Shown here: piece after piece, positions 29,105-38,524 of the stretch | How the letters are laid out: every line of letters begins with the position of its first letter | Numbering within the stretch: position 1 is the stretch's first letter | DNA from: Pollutimonas nitritireducens | GTDB lineage: Bacteria; Pseudomonadota; Gammaproteobacteria; Burkholderiales; Burkholderiaceae_B | NCBI RefSeq assembly: GCF_002849615.1 | Contig: NZ_PDNV01000002.1 | Location: 62,001-126,000 of the forward strand | DNA length: 64,000 bases | Direction: 5' to 3' | The notes under the pieces: model-generated | The model's input: only the letters and a program-made list of their open reading frames with translations | The model's database searches: none | What the model was told of the DNA's origin: nothing | Position numbers and translations under genes: made by a program

Positions 29105-30063
29105 GCCTCCCACGATATGCCTTCCAGCACATGACTGAAGTCGTCGGGCAGGGGTGCATTGAATGAAACCCTGTCGCCAGTGGCCAGGTCGTCGAAACTG
29201 AGAGCCTGCGCGTGCAACATCTGGCGCGTCGCGCCGGCGACGAGCTTGCCGCCATACAGCAGGTCGGCCACCAGGGGATGGCGCAGGCTGGTCATATGCA
29301 CACGAATCTGGTGGGTGCGCCCGGTTTCCAGCTTGCATGCTACTTCAGTCACGGACATATCGTCATTGACGCTGCCGGAACGCAAGGGGGAATAATGGGT
29401 GATGGCGGGTTTCGGCGCAATGGGATTGTCGACCGCCATGCGCACTGGCACGCGCGGGTCTCGGCCTATTTCCGCCTTGACGGTGCCCGCCCGATTCAGA
29501 CGGCCGTGCACCAGCGCCAGGTATTCCCGGCTGACGGTTCTTGCCTGCAACTGACGGATGAGGTATGTTTGCGACTTTTCATGGCGGGCTATCACCAGCA
29601 GTCCGGATGTGTCTTTGTCCAGTCTGTGGACAATTCCTGCCCGGGCCACCAGGCTGAGCTCTGGAAAACGGTGAAGCAAGCCATTCAGCAAGGTTCCCCG
29701 CCAGTTGCCAGCGCCTGGATGAGTCACCAGGCCGGCTGGCTTGTTCACGACGATCCAGTCGGGACTTTCTGCAACCACGCTGAAATCGACGGGCTCCGGG
29801 CTGAATGCCAGGGATTCCGGGGGCTGTTGCTCGAACACGGCAAGCTTGTCGCCAGCATTGACCATCTGCTTGATGCGACCGGGCTGGCCGTTGACCAGGA
29901 CATGCCCCCCCTCTATCCAGCCCTGCAGCCGGCTGCGTGAATGATCGGGTATAAGCTTGGCCAGCACTTTATCCAACCGTTCTGGAAGGGCCTTGAATGG
30001 AAGCTGGAACTCCAGGGGCGCGGCGGGTATTAAACTTTCTTTGGAGATATCTGTGTCAGGCAT
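29101..30063 (-). CDS. rluD: 23S rRNA pseudouridine(1911/1915/1917) synthase RluD
   Basis: 320 aa: N-terminal S4 domain (ERLDKVLAKLIPDHSRSRLQGWIEGGHVLVNG) and RluA-family catalytic domain with HRLDKDTSGLLV, whose Asp is catalytic. It modifies helix 69 of 23S rRNA. Divergent from bamD over 50 bp, the rluD-bamD arrangement seen in many proteobacteria. Confidence 0.95.
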   Translation of the reverse strand: MPDTDISKESLIPAAPLEFQLPFKALPERLDKVLAKLIPDHSRSRLQGWIEGGHVLVNGQPGRIKQMVNAGDKLAVFEQQPPESLAFSPEPVDFSVVAESPDWIVVNKPAGLVTHPGAGNWRGTLLNGLLHRFPELSLVARAGIVHRLDKDTSGLLVIARHEKSQTYLIRQLQARTVSREYLALVHGRLNRAGTVKAEIGRDPRVPVRMAVDNPIAPKPAITHYSPLRSGSVNDDMSVTEVACKLETGRTHQIRVHMTSLRHPLVADLLYGGKLVAGATRQMLHAQALSFDDLATGDRVSFNAPLPDDFSHVLEGISWEA

Positions 30064-30081
30064 GGCGACAAATCATATAAT
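30053..30081 (+). promoter_or_regulatory. Probable bamD promoter
   Basis: A perfect TATAAT 33 bases before the bamD GTG with GTGTCA 17 bp upstream as a -35 (4 of 6). It overlaps the rluD start region. Confidence 0.45.
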
Positions 30082-30113
30082 CAGCCTGCAATGCTAACAC
30101 CAAGGATGCTTTT

Positions 30114-30959
30114 GTGACTCGTCTCGACCTCCAAATATTTCGAATTCCCGGCCTGAAGCGCCTAGGTCAGGCCCTGCTTGTCTTCGCTGCCGCAGGCTTG
30201 ATTGCCGGTTGCGGAACCGTCAAGACCGAACAAGACCCGACCGCTGGCTGGTCAGCCGACCGCCTTTACCAGGACGCACGCACCGAGATCAGCGCCGGAA
30301 ACTGGAAAGACGCCCGCAGCCGGCTGGAAGCCGTCGAATCGCGCTACCCGTTTGGCGGCTATGCACAACAATCGCTTATAGACCAGGCCTACATCAACTG
30401 GAAGGACGAAGAACCCGAACAGGCGCTGGCGGCAATCGATCGCTTTCAGCAGCAGTACCCCAACCATCCGGGTACGGACTACATGCTGTACCTGAAAGGG
30501 TTGATTACGTTCACGCCCCCAAGCGCCGCATTCACGAAGTTCACGCGCCAGGACCCCAGCGAGCGCGATCCCAAGGGCCTGCGCGAATCATACGAGTCGT
30601 TCAACGAGCTCATCGAACGCTATCCTGACAGCCGCTATACGGCGGATGCCAAGAAGCGCGTGACGTGGCTGGTGGACACCATCGCCCGCAACGAAGTCCA
30701 TGTGGCTGAATACTATTACACGCGCGGCGCTTACGTGGCGGCCATCAACCGCGCGCAAACCGTCATCACCGATTTCCAGGGTGTGCCGGTAGCGGAACGG
30801 GCGCTATATCTTATATACCTGTCCTACGACAAGCTGGGCATGACCGAACTGCGCGACAACGCCAAGCGCGTGCTGGACCATAACTACCCAGACACCCAGT
30901 ACTATGAAAAAGGCCTGGAAGAGTCAGTGAACAACTGGAATCCCATCAATTGGTTCTAG
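30114..30959 (+). CDS. bamD: Outer membrane protein assembly factor BamD
   Basis: 281-aa lipoprotein of the BAM complex. A lipoprotein signal with lipobox LIAGC puts the lipidated Cys at 33; then five TPR-like repeats (ARTEISAGNWKDARSRLEAVESRYPF onward) that bind BamA and BamC. Essential in most Gram-negatives. GTG start with AAGGA 8 bases upstream. Convergent with the helicase gene, 16-bp gap, no clear terminator. Confidence 0.95.
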   Translation: MTRLDLQIFRIPGLKRLGQALLVFAAAGLIAGCGTVKTEQDPTAGWSADRLYQDARTEISAGNWKDARSRLEAVESRYPFGGYAQQSLIDQAYINWKDEEPEQALAAIDRFQQQYPNHPGTDYMLYLKGLITFTPPSAAFTKFTRQDPSERDPKGLRESYESFNELIERYPDSRYTADAKKRVTWLVDTIARNEVHVAEYYYTRGAYVAAINRAQTVITDFQGVPVAERALYLIYLSYDKLGMTELRDNAKRVLDHNYPDTQYYEKGLEESVNNWNPINWF

Positions 30960-30975
30960 AGCCGACTTACTGAAC

Positions 30976-32997
30976 CTATATCGCTTGCGTGGCCTGCTTC
31001 TTTTCGATAAAGGCCACGACTTGCGCAGGTTCGCGGGTGCGTGCAAAAGGTGGCAAACCACGCCACAGCAGCTTCCCGTAGGGCTTCTCGACGATACGCG
31101 CGTCGCCCACCATCAACACCCCCCAATCCTGCTCTGATCGAATAAGACGTCCCGCACCTTGCTTCAGGGCGATTGCCGCTTCCGGCAACTGGTACTCCAT
31201 GAACGGGTTCCCTCCTTGAGTGCGGCACAGGTTCAAGCGCGCCTCCAGCACCGGATCGTCAGGCGGGGCAAACGGCAGCTTGTCGATGGCTACCAGCGTT
31301 AGCGCATCGCCCGGCACGTCGATGCCCTCCCAGAAGCTGGCGCTGCCAACCAGCACGGCGTTCTTTTCCGCCCTGAATCGTTCCAGCAGCGCACCGCGGG
31401 AGCTTTCCCCCTGTCGCAACAGTACGCGTTCAATATCGTGATCTTCGAAATGTTCCTGCAAGAGCTCCGCGATCCGGTCCACGGCGCGCAGCGTGGTGCA
31501 CAGGACCAGTACGCCTCCTGTCGATGTGCGTATCAGGGGCAGCAAGGCGGCCACGAATTTTTCGTTGAATTCGCGATCGCTGGGTAGCGGCAAGTTTCGC
31601 GGCACATACAAAACGCCCTGTCCGGCGTAGTCGAATGGCGAATTCCAGCTTTCTGTCCTGGCTTCCCAAAGCCCCAACTGGCGGAGGAAGTGACCGAAAT
31701 CGCCATGGACCGACAGCGTTGCGGAAGTGAGCACCCAGGCCTGGTCCTTGCCGCGGTAGCGCGAGAATATCTGTGCGACGGACAACGGAGCACTATGCAG
31801 CCGCAAATGATGCAGGCTTTGTTCAACCCAGCGGACTGCCGCCGCAAGCTCTTTGCCGCCAGGCGAACCGTCGGCATTGGGCGGATTGAGCGCGTTGTTT
31901 CCCTGCCGGTCGGGCTGACTCCATTGGTACAGCTTGGCGCGTATATCCAGGCAGGTCTTGGCCACCGCGGCGAGATCGGGGTGTTTCTCGCTGACCACCC
32001 CCAGCAGTGCCGAGCTGCTATCCAGCACTTGGAGTAGATCTTGCAGCGCGGTGTCGAATTCCGCCGCATTGGGGATGGCCTGGAAAGTGGCCTTGCGACC
32101 AGGCATTTTGTCGAGCGCCGCCCCCGCGAGGCGAAGCTGGCGCGCCGCATGTTCGATTTTCTTGCCGACTTCGCTCCAGTTAGTGGATTCACGCGCATGA
32201 GCCAGCCCCGCGGCTTCGGCTGCGCGGGACAGGTCCAGCAACTGATGCGACGAAACACTGGAACCCAGGAAACGCGTGGCGATATCGGGCAATTGATGCG
32301 CTTCATCGAATACGACCAGTTCGACGGTGGGCAAGAGTTCGGTGATCCCCTCCTCGCGCAGTGCCAGATCGGCCATGAACAAGGCGTGATTGACGACCAC
32401 AAGGTCCGCGTCCTGCGCCTGGCGACGCGCCTTGAGCACAAAACAATCGCGCACATGAGGACATTCCTGGCCCAGGCAATTTTCTCGCGTCGAGGTGACG
32501 CGATTCCAGATATCGGCATCTTCGGGCACTTGAACCAGATCGCTTTTGTCGCCTGTTTTGGTCTGTTGTGCAAAGACCTGTATATGACGCAACTGACTTA
32601 TTTCGGCGCGTGATTTCAGCGCACGATCGTCACCTGACAAGCGTTCCAGGTGATAAGGGCAGACATAATTGCCACGGCCCTTCAGGAGCGCCACATTGAT
32701 AGGCATGGCCAGTGCCTTGCGCAAGCGCGGCAAATCACGGCGGAACAACTGGTCCTGCAATGTACGGGTACCCGTGGAAACCAGCACTTTGCTGCCGCTG
32801 AGAAACGCGGGCACCAGGTACGCCCACGTCTTGCCGGTTCCGGTGCCCGCCTCGGCGATCAGGATGGAATGGTCACGCAAGGTTTCCTCGATTGCCTGGG
32901 CCAATTCGAGTTGTGCCTGCCGCGGACGGTAGTCGGGCATAGCTTTGGCAATAGGCCCGTCGGGGGCAAAGATATCAGAGAGTTCTTGCAGGAGCAT
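30976..32997 (-). CDS. ATP-dependent DNA helicase, DinG/YoaA type (XPD-like, Fe-S)
   Basis: Superfamily 2 helicase of 673 aa. Walker A AEAGTGTGKT at 49-58, DEAH (VVFDEAHQLPD) and late motifs (ASFWEGIDVPGD; QGAGRLIRSEQDWG). Four cysteines in GNYVCPYH and ENCLGQECPHVRDC between motifs I and II would hold the 4Fe-4S cluster of this group. The size and lack of an exonuclease domain fit YoaA/DinG of proteobacteria. It is read from ATG 32997, 8 bp after a GGAG-like sequence. Confidence 0.92.
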   Translation of the reverse strand: MLLQELSDIFAPDGPIAKAMPDYRPRQAQLELAQAIEETLRDHSILIAEAGTGTGKTWAYLVPAFLSGSKVLVSTGTRTLQDQLFRRDLPRLRKALAMPINVALLKGRGNYVCPYHLERLSGDDRALKSRAEISQLRHIQVFAQQTKTGDKSDLVQVPEDADIWNRVTSTRENCLGQECPHVRDCFVLKARRQAQDADLVVVNHALFMADLALREEGITELLPTVELVVFDEAHQLPDIATRFLGSSVSSHQLLDLSRAAEAAGLAHARESTNWSEVGKKIEHAARQLRLAGAALDKMPGRKATFQAIPNAAEFDTALQDLLQVLDSSSALLGVVSEKHPDLAAVAKTCLDIRAKLYQWSQPDRQGNNALNPPNADGSPGGKELAAAVRWVEQSLHHLRLHSAPLSVAQIFSRYRGKDQAWVLTSATLSVHGDFGHFLRQLGLWEARTESWNSPFDYAGQGVLYVPRNLPLPSDREFNEKFVAALLPLIRTSTGGVLVLCTTLRAVDRIAELLQEHFEDHDIERVLLRQGESSRGALLERFRAEKNAVLVGSASFWEGIDVPGDALTLVAIDKLPFAPPDDPVLEARLNLCRTQGGNPFMEYQLPEAAIALKQGAGRLIRSEQDWGVLMVGDARIVEKPYGKLLWRGLPPFARTREPAQVVAFIEKKQATQAI

Positions 32998-33155
32998 TGA
33001 GGGTAAATACGGAAACTATCCGCATGATTGGGGTACGGAAAAGGGGTAAAGTCCCCGGAGAGGAGAGCCACCTGTGATGATACCCGCGTATTTTCGGCTA
33101 CGCTGTCGGCTTGTGGCAAAATTCGCCGCACGACTTATGTTTTTATTATGGACTC

Positions 33156-35528
33156 ATGACTGATACCTCTGTGCAAGCCAAACCCGCCTCTGTCGTACAA
33201 GCAGCGGATCCCGCCCGTATCATTGCCTTGCTGGCCGCCGAACTCAATGTTCGGGCAGCGCAGGTTGCCGCCACGGTAGAACTGCTCGATGACGGCGCGA
33301 CCGTTCCATTCATTGCTCGTTACCGTAAAGAAGCCACCGGGGGCCTGGACGATACCGTGCTGCGCAATCTCGAACTCCGCCTCTCGTATGTGCGCGAACT
33401 TGAATCCCGGCGTCTGGCCATCCTGGAGTCCATCGAGCAACAGGGCAAGCTGAGCGAAGCCTTGCACAAGGAAATCAACGCCGCCGATACCAAGCAGCGA
33501 CTCGAGGACTTGTATGCGCCCTACAAGCCCAAGCGACGCACGCGCGCGCAAATAGCCCGTGAAGCCGGCCTCGAACCGCTGGTCGATGCCATAATCGCCG
33601 ACCCCGGCTGCGACCCGAATGTGCTCGCCGCCAGCTATCTCAATGCGGAAGCTTCCATCAACGATGCCAAGGCGGCGCTGGACGGCGCGCGCGACATACT
33701 TGCAGAGCGATACGCCGAGAACGCGGATCTGCTGGCCAACATGCGCGACTATTTATGGAGCACAGGACTTTTGTATTCCAAGGTGGTCGAGGGCAAGGAA
33801 AACGAAGGCGACAACTTCCGCGACTGGTTCGACTTCAGCGAACCGCTGCGAATGCTGCCTTCGCATCGCATCCTGGCCATGCTTCGCGGACGACAGCAAG
33901 GAGCCTTGGACATCCGCCTCGGTCTAGAGGCCGAGCTCGAATCGCAAACACCTCACCCCTGCGTGGCCAGGATCGCCGACTTCCTCAATGTGCAGGCCGG
34001 CTTCGACGCGCAAGCCCTTCCCCGGGCGCGCTGGCTGGGCGAAGTATGCCGCTGGACATGGCGCGTGAAGCTCCTGACGGCCTTCGAGTCCGAGCTCATA
34101 GGACGCTTGCGCGAAACGGCCGAGCAAGAAGCAATACGCGTGTTCGCAGCGAATCTGAAAGACTTGCTGCTGGCCGCCCCGGCCGGTCCAAAGTCGGTGC
34201 TGGGGCTGGATCCAGGCATACGCACGGGAGTCAAGGCGGCCGCTATCGATGCCACCGGCAAAGTACTCGATACCGCGACCATTTATCCTTTCGAGCCGCG
34301 ACGCGACCGTGACGGCAGCATCAAGACGCTGGCCGCGCTGGTCGTAAAGCACAAGGTTGAGCTCGTTGCCATCGGCAATGGCACTGCCTCGCGCGAAACC
34401 GAAAAACTTGTCATCGACATGATGGAGAAATATCCCGCCATCGCCCTGATACGCGTCATGGTCTCGGAAGCGGGAGCATCCGTGTATTCCGCGTCCGAAT
34501 TGGCCGCCCACGAGTTTCCCGATCTCGATGTCACGTTGCGCGGCGCGGTATCCATCGCCCGGCGCTTGCAGGACCCGCTGGCAGAACTGGTCAAGATCGA
34601 ACCCAAGGCAATTGGCGTCGGGCAATACCAGCACGATGTCAACCAGCGCGAGCTCGCACGGTCGCTCGACGCCGTTATCGAAGACTGCGTGAATGCGGTT
34701 GGCGTCGATGTCAATACGGCGTCGGCACCGTTGCTTACGCGGGTGTCCGGCCTCAGTGCCCTCCTGGCCAAGAATATTGTCAGCTGGCGCGATCAGAATG
34801 GCGCATTTTCCAGTCGCAAGGGACTGCTCAAAGTTCCGCGTTTTGGCGACAAGGCGTTCGAGCAGGCAGCGGGATTCCTGCGCGTACCCGACGGCGACAA
34901 TCCATTGGATGCGTCGTCCGTACATCCCGAGGCCTACCCTGTCGTTGAGCGCATACTGGCAAAGATCAATGCCGAGGCCAGACAGATCATGGGACAGCAA
35001 GGCGCATTGAAAGGCATCTCGCCGTCCGAATTCACCGATGAGCGTTTCGGACTTCCCACCGTCAAAGACATTTTTGCTGAACTGGAGAAGCCCGGGCGCG
35101 ACCCTCGTCCGGAATTCAAGACGGCGCAATTCAAGGAAGGCGTCAACACCATCAACGACCTTCACACCGGCATGATCCTGGAAGGCGTGGTCACCAATGT
35201 GGCCAACTTCGGAGCATTCATCGACATCGGGGTACACCAGGACGGACTGGTTCATATTTCCGCCTTGTCCGATACCTTCATCAAGGATCCACGCGATGTG
35301 GTGCGGGTCGGACAAACTGTCAAGGTCAAGGTCCAGGAAGTAGACGCTGCGCGTAAGCGCATTGGCCTCACAATGCGCTTAAACGACGAGGCCGCTCCGG
35401 TGCGCCGCGCAGCGCCCGATCGACGCCCAGGCACCGGCCCTGCGCCCCGCCACGCCCAGCCAAGAAACGCATCAGAGCCCGTCGCTACGGGCGCCATGGC
35501 CGCCGCTTTTGCCAAACTCCGGAAATAA
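33156..35528 (+). CDS. tex: Transcription accessory protein Tex
   Basis: RNA-binding protein of 790 aa: Tex N-terminal helical domain, YqgF-like RNase fold ([17 protein letters not shown]), helix-hairpin-helix ([15 protein letters not shown]) and a C-terminal S1 domain ([31 protein letters not shown]), with a basic Arg/Pro tail. First named in Bordetella pertussis as affecting toxin gene expression. ATG 33156 is preferred to the frame-opening ATG fifteen codons earlier by comparison with the family. A small unknown gene follows by 5 bp. Confidence 0.95.
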   Translation: MTDTSVQAKPASVVQAADPARIIALLAAELNVRAAQVAATVELLDDGATVPFIARYRKEATGGLDDTVLRNLELRLSYVRELESRRLAILESIEQQGKLSEALHKEINAADTKQRLEDLYAPYKPKRRTRAQIAREAGLEPLVDAIIADPGCDPNVLAASYLNAEASINDAKAALDGARDILAERYAENADLLANMRDYLWSTGLLYSKVVEGKENEGDNFRDWFDFSEPLRMLPSHRILAMLRGRQQGALDIRLGLEAELESQTPHPCVARIADFLNVQAGFDAQALPRARWLGEVCRWTWRVKLLTAFESELIGRLRETAEQEAIRVFAANLKDLLLAAPAGPKSVLGLDPGIRTGVKAAAIDATGKVLDTATIYPFEPRRDRDGSIKTLAALVVKHKVELVAIGNGTASRETEKLVIDMMEKYPAIALIRVMVSEAGASVYSASELAAHEFPDLDVTLRGAVSIARRLQDPLAELVKIEPKAIGVGQYQHDVNQRELARSLDAVIEDCVNAVGVDVNTASAPLLTRVSGLSALLAKNIVSWRDQNGAFSSRKGLLKVPRFGDKAFEQAAGFLRVPDGDNPLDASSVHPEAYPVVERILAKINAEARQIMGQQGALKGISPSEFTDERFGLPTVKDIFAELEKPGRDPRPEFKTAQFKEGVNTINDLHTGMILEGVVTNVANFGAFIDIGVHQDGLVHISALSDTFIKDPRDVVRVGQTVKVKVQEVDAARKRIGLTMRLNDEAAPVRRAAPDRRPGTGPAPRHAQPRNASEPVATGAMAAAFAKLRK

Positions 35529-35533
35529 TCCCT

Positions 35534-36055
35534 ATGACTATCGAATCCGATACTTATCCGCAAAAGCTCGGCACGCTTATCGGCCTGCTTTCCTGTGACG
35601 ATCTCGATGAACACGAGACATCCCGCATCGTCAACATCTGTCTTCAGGCCAGGACCGACGCCGTCAAGACACTTAAGGAGAATTATGGGGCCGACGCGGC
35701 CAAGGTGGCTGAATATGATCCCGAGGGAGTGGGTTCCTTTATCATTTTTGTCGAACTCGAGGACTACTTTGCGGTGGCCGACACGGTAGACGAGCTCTAC
35801 GAGCAGATCGTGGATTCCTTCGAGCATCCGGCGCTTCCTGAATATCCTTACGACAACAACAATTTCGAGACCATCACCGACTTCTACCACTGGGTGGACC
35901 AGCAGTTGCAAACTCATCATGAAAAGTACAGCTTGATTAGTTTCGGCGAGAGCTACACACACGATTTCCAGGTCATCCTGGTCTACCGGGATAAAACTTC
36001 CGACATTCTCTCTTTATGTCAGGAACTGGGATTACAGGCACAACGCTGCGAATGA
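35534..36055 (+). CDS. Uncharacterised acidic protein downstream of tex
   Basis: 173-aa soluble protein with no family I can name with confidence. It is acidic and aromatic-rich (VELEDYFAVADTVDELYEQIVDSFEHP; YPYDNNNFETITDFYHWVDQQL) with no signal peptide or membrane segment, ending LGLQAQRCE. Codon use matches its neighbours, and the start lies 5 bp after the tex stop with weak GGAAATAA upstream, so it is probably co-transcribed with tex. A further 27 bp leads to the deacetylase gene. Possibly a DUF-type protein; function unknown. Confidence 0.7.
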   Translation: MTIESDTYPQKLGTLIGLLSCDDLDEHETSRIVNICLQARTDAVKTLKENYGADAAKVAEYDPEGVGSFIIFVELEDYFAVADTVDELYEQIVDSFEHPALPEYPYDNNNFETITDFYHWVDQQLQTHHEKYSLISFGESYTHDFQVILVYRDKTSDILSLCQELGLQAQRCE

Positions 36056-36082
36056 CGGTCATCCAGCCGGGATGGCCGGTGT

Positions 36083-37129
36083 ATGTTTCACACGGATATG
36101 CGCGACATGGATACCTTCTTTCACCCAGAACAGTTGCTGCATCATCCACGGACCTATCTTTCGCGTGGGCAGATGCGCATACCCCAGGAAATACCAGACC
36201 GCGCCGTACGCATGGTGCAAGCGGTAAGGACTCTGGGCTATCCGATAATCCAGCCGCATGATTCCGGAATGCTGCCCTTACTGGACGTGCACGGCATCAG
36301 TTATCTGCGCTTTCTGGAAGGCGCACACCGACGCTGGAAGCTCTTGCCATCGGATTGGGGCGACGAGGTGATTTCAAATATCTATGTGCGCGAACCTAAT
36401 GCCTTGCGAGGAGTATTGGCTGAAGCTGCCCGCTACCTGGCCGACGGTAGCTGTCCCGTCGGCGAGTCTACCTGGCGTTCGGCATATTGGTCGGCCCAAA
36501 GCGCGGTGGCGGCCGCCCACGCACTGCTGGAAGGAAAGGGTGCCGCGTATGCGCTCTGCCGACCGCCGGGCCACCATGCCCGCGCAGAAGCCGCCGGAGG
36601 CTTCTGCTATCTGAACAACGCCGCGATTGCGGCACAAGTGTTGCACCAGAAATATAAACGCATCGTTGTGCTCGATACTGACATGCATCATGGACAAGGC
36701 ATACAAGAGATATTCTACGACAGAGACGATATGTTCTATATCTCCATACACGGCGATCCGACGAACTTCTATCCCGCCGTTACCGGCTTTGACGATGAAC
36801 GTGGCTCAGGAAAAGGCGTGGGTTACAACCTGAACCTGCCCATGCCGCACGGCTCGGCCGAGCACGTATTCTTTGAGCGGCTGCAAGAATCCATTGCCGC
36901 GATACGCGGCTTCGAACCGGAGGCCCTGGTGCTTGCCTTGGGATTCGACATTTACAAAGAAGACCCTCAGGCCCAGGTTGCGGTGTCAACCGAAGGGTTC
37001 CACCGCCTTGCCAGTGTTGTCAGGCAGCTGAATCTTCCCACCCTGGTTGTGCAGGAAGGCGGTTATCACCTCGAAACGCTGGAGATCAACCTGGCCAGCT
37101 TCTTCAATGGAATGAACGGTCAGGCCTGA
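36083..37129 (+). CDS. Histone deacetylase / acetylpolyamine amidohydrolase family protein
   Basis: 348-aa arginase/deacetylase-fold enzyme. The active site is complete: tandem His164-His165 in PPGHHA, zinc ligands Asp200 and His202 in DTDMHHGQG, Asp289 in LGFDIY, and the Tyr in QEGGYHLE. It is closer in style to class II HDAC-like and acetylpolyamine amidohydrolases than to AcuC. The likely substrate is an acetylated polyamine or small amide, not shown by the sequence. Its 3' end overlaps the convergent trpS by 10 bp. Confidence 0.9.
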   Translation: MFHTDMRDMDTFFHPEQLLHHPRTYLSRGQMRIPQEIPDRAVRMVQAVRTLGYPIIQPHDSGMLPLLDVHGISYLRFLEGAHRRWKLLPSDWGDEVISNIYVREPNALRGVLAEAARYLADGSCPVGESTWRSAYWSAQSAVAAAHALLEGKGAAYALCRPPGHHARAEAAGGFCYLNNAAIAAQVLHQKYKRIVVLDTDMHHGQGIQEIFYDRDDMFYISIHGDPTNFYPAVTGFDDERGSGKGVGYNLNLPMPHGSAEHVFFERLQESIAAIRGFEPEALVLALGFDIYKEDPQAQVAVSTEGFHRLASVVRQLNLPTLVVQEGGYHLETLEINLASFFNGMNGQA

Positions 37130-38463
37130 TCCCCGCGCAGGCTGTCAATGGCCTGGGTCACCGACTCAAGTTTGGTGGACGGAAAGCGCAGAGCCACCGT
37201 CCCGTCTATATCCACAAGCATCGTCCCGCTCTCGTCCCTGAGCAGGGTTGCGAGCGGCGTTTCCTGCAACACCCGGGTCAGCGCGCCGGTCGCCTTGGGA
37301 TTATCGAAGGGTTCGGACAGTAGCAACTCATGGCCATCCGCTCCCAACAGGCGAAAACGGAATTTTCCATCCTCGTCACGGAAACTCACGAAACGTGCCC
37401 GCTTGCCAGCGGGTTTCTTTTCGCCTACTGACTTGGCAGGACGTGCCACGACTGCCGTACGCAGGCCCACGGCTTCACGCAGACGCGCCATGAACGGGCG
37501 CGACAGCGCGCGCGCTTTGGCAGCACCAACTTGCAGAATATCTTCAATACGTTCAGGATGAGCCATGAGGTCGGCGTAGCGATCGCGCATGGGAGCCAGG
37601 TCTTGCTCGATTCGATCCGACAACAATTCCTTGGCATCGCCCCAACCGAGGCCGGCCTGGAGTTGTTCACGAAAGATCCTGGATTCAGCGGGGGTCGCAA
37701 AAGCCCGGTACAGCATATACAAGTGCGAACCATCCGCGTCTTTCGGCTGCCCAGGCTCAAGCGAATCCGTCACGATACGCTTCACAGCGCTGCGCAAAGC
37801 CTTGGAGCCGCCTTCAAACAACGGTATGGTGTTGTCATAGCTTTTGGACATCTTGCGGCCGTCAAGGCCCGGCAGCGTCGCGACGTCGTCGTCGATCTGC
37901 ACTTCCGGCAACACAAACAAGTCGGTGCCCTGTCCATACAGATTATTGAAACGCTGAGCGATGTCGCGCGTCATCTCGAGGTGTTGAATCTGGTCGCGCC
38001 CCACGGGCACCCTGTGGGCATTGAACAACAGGATATCCGCCGCCATCAGTATGGGGTAGGAAAACAGTCCCATAGTGATGCCATCATCGGGCTCGGCCTG
38101 CCTCGCGATATTCTGGTCGACGGAGGCCTTGTAGGCATGGGCGCGGTTCATCAGGCCTTTTGCCGTGACACAGGTAAGCATCCAGCACAGCTCGGGAATC
38201 TCGGGGATGTCAGACTGGCGGTAGAAGGTGACTTTATCGGGATCCAGTCCCGCCGCTATCCACGTGGCGGCTATCTCGAGACGGGAGCGGGCAATACGCT
38301 GCGGATCATCGCATTTTATGAGCGCATGGTAGTCGGCCATGAAATAAAAGGCATCCACCTCCGGCAGATTGCTGGCTTGTACCGACGGTCGAATGGCGCC
38401 GGCATAGTTGCCCAGATGGGGAGTTCCGGAAGTCGTAATGCCGGTTAATACGCGGGTATTCAT
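37120..38463 (-). CDS. trpS: Tryptophan-tRNA ligase with C-terminal extension
   Basis: Class I aminoacyl-tRNA synthetase, 447 aa against about 334 in E. coli. The HIGH-type motif is TSGTPHLGNY and KMSKS is in GRKMSKSYDN. The first 340 residues make the complete enzyme. From about 345 a Lys/Pro linker (EKKPAGKRARF) leads to a roughly 95-residue domain with FRFRLLGADGHELLLSEPF, which looks like the DUF1508/YegP fold. Similar extended TrpS proteins occur in betaproteobacteria. Overlaps the convergent deacetylase gene by 10 bp. Confidence 0.95.
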   Translation of the reverse strand: MNTRVLTGITTSGTPHLGNYAGAIRPSVQASNLPEVDAFYFMADYHALIKCDDPQRIARSRLEIAATWIAAGLDPDKVTFYRQSDIPEIPELCWMLTCVTAKGLMNRAHAYKASVDQNIARQAEPDDGITMGLFSYPILMAADILLFNAHRVPVGRDQIQHLEMTRDIAQRFNNLYGQGTDLFVLPEVQIDDDVATLPGLDGRKMSKSYDNTIPLFEGGSKALRSAVKRIVTDSLEPGQPKDADGSHLYMLYRAFATPAESRIFREQLQAGLGWGDAKELLSDRIEQDLAPMRDRYADLMAHPERIEDILQVGAAKARALSRPFMARLREAVGLRTAVVARPAKSVGEKKPAGKRARFVSFRDEDGKFRFRLLGADGHELLLSEPFDNPKATGALTRVLQETPLATLLRDESGTMLVDIDGTVALRFPSTKLESVTQAIDSLRGDQA

Positions 38464-38524
38464 AAATTTCTTGATTCAGACAGGTTGCAGGAGGGAGTGC
38501 CGCGATCGTGAGCTTCCCGGCATC

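Noticed and set aside
33924-35315. 463-codon minus-strand frame opposite tex
   Set aside because: Antisense shadow; tex is complete and well supported.
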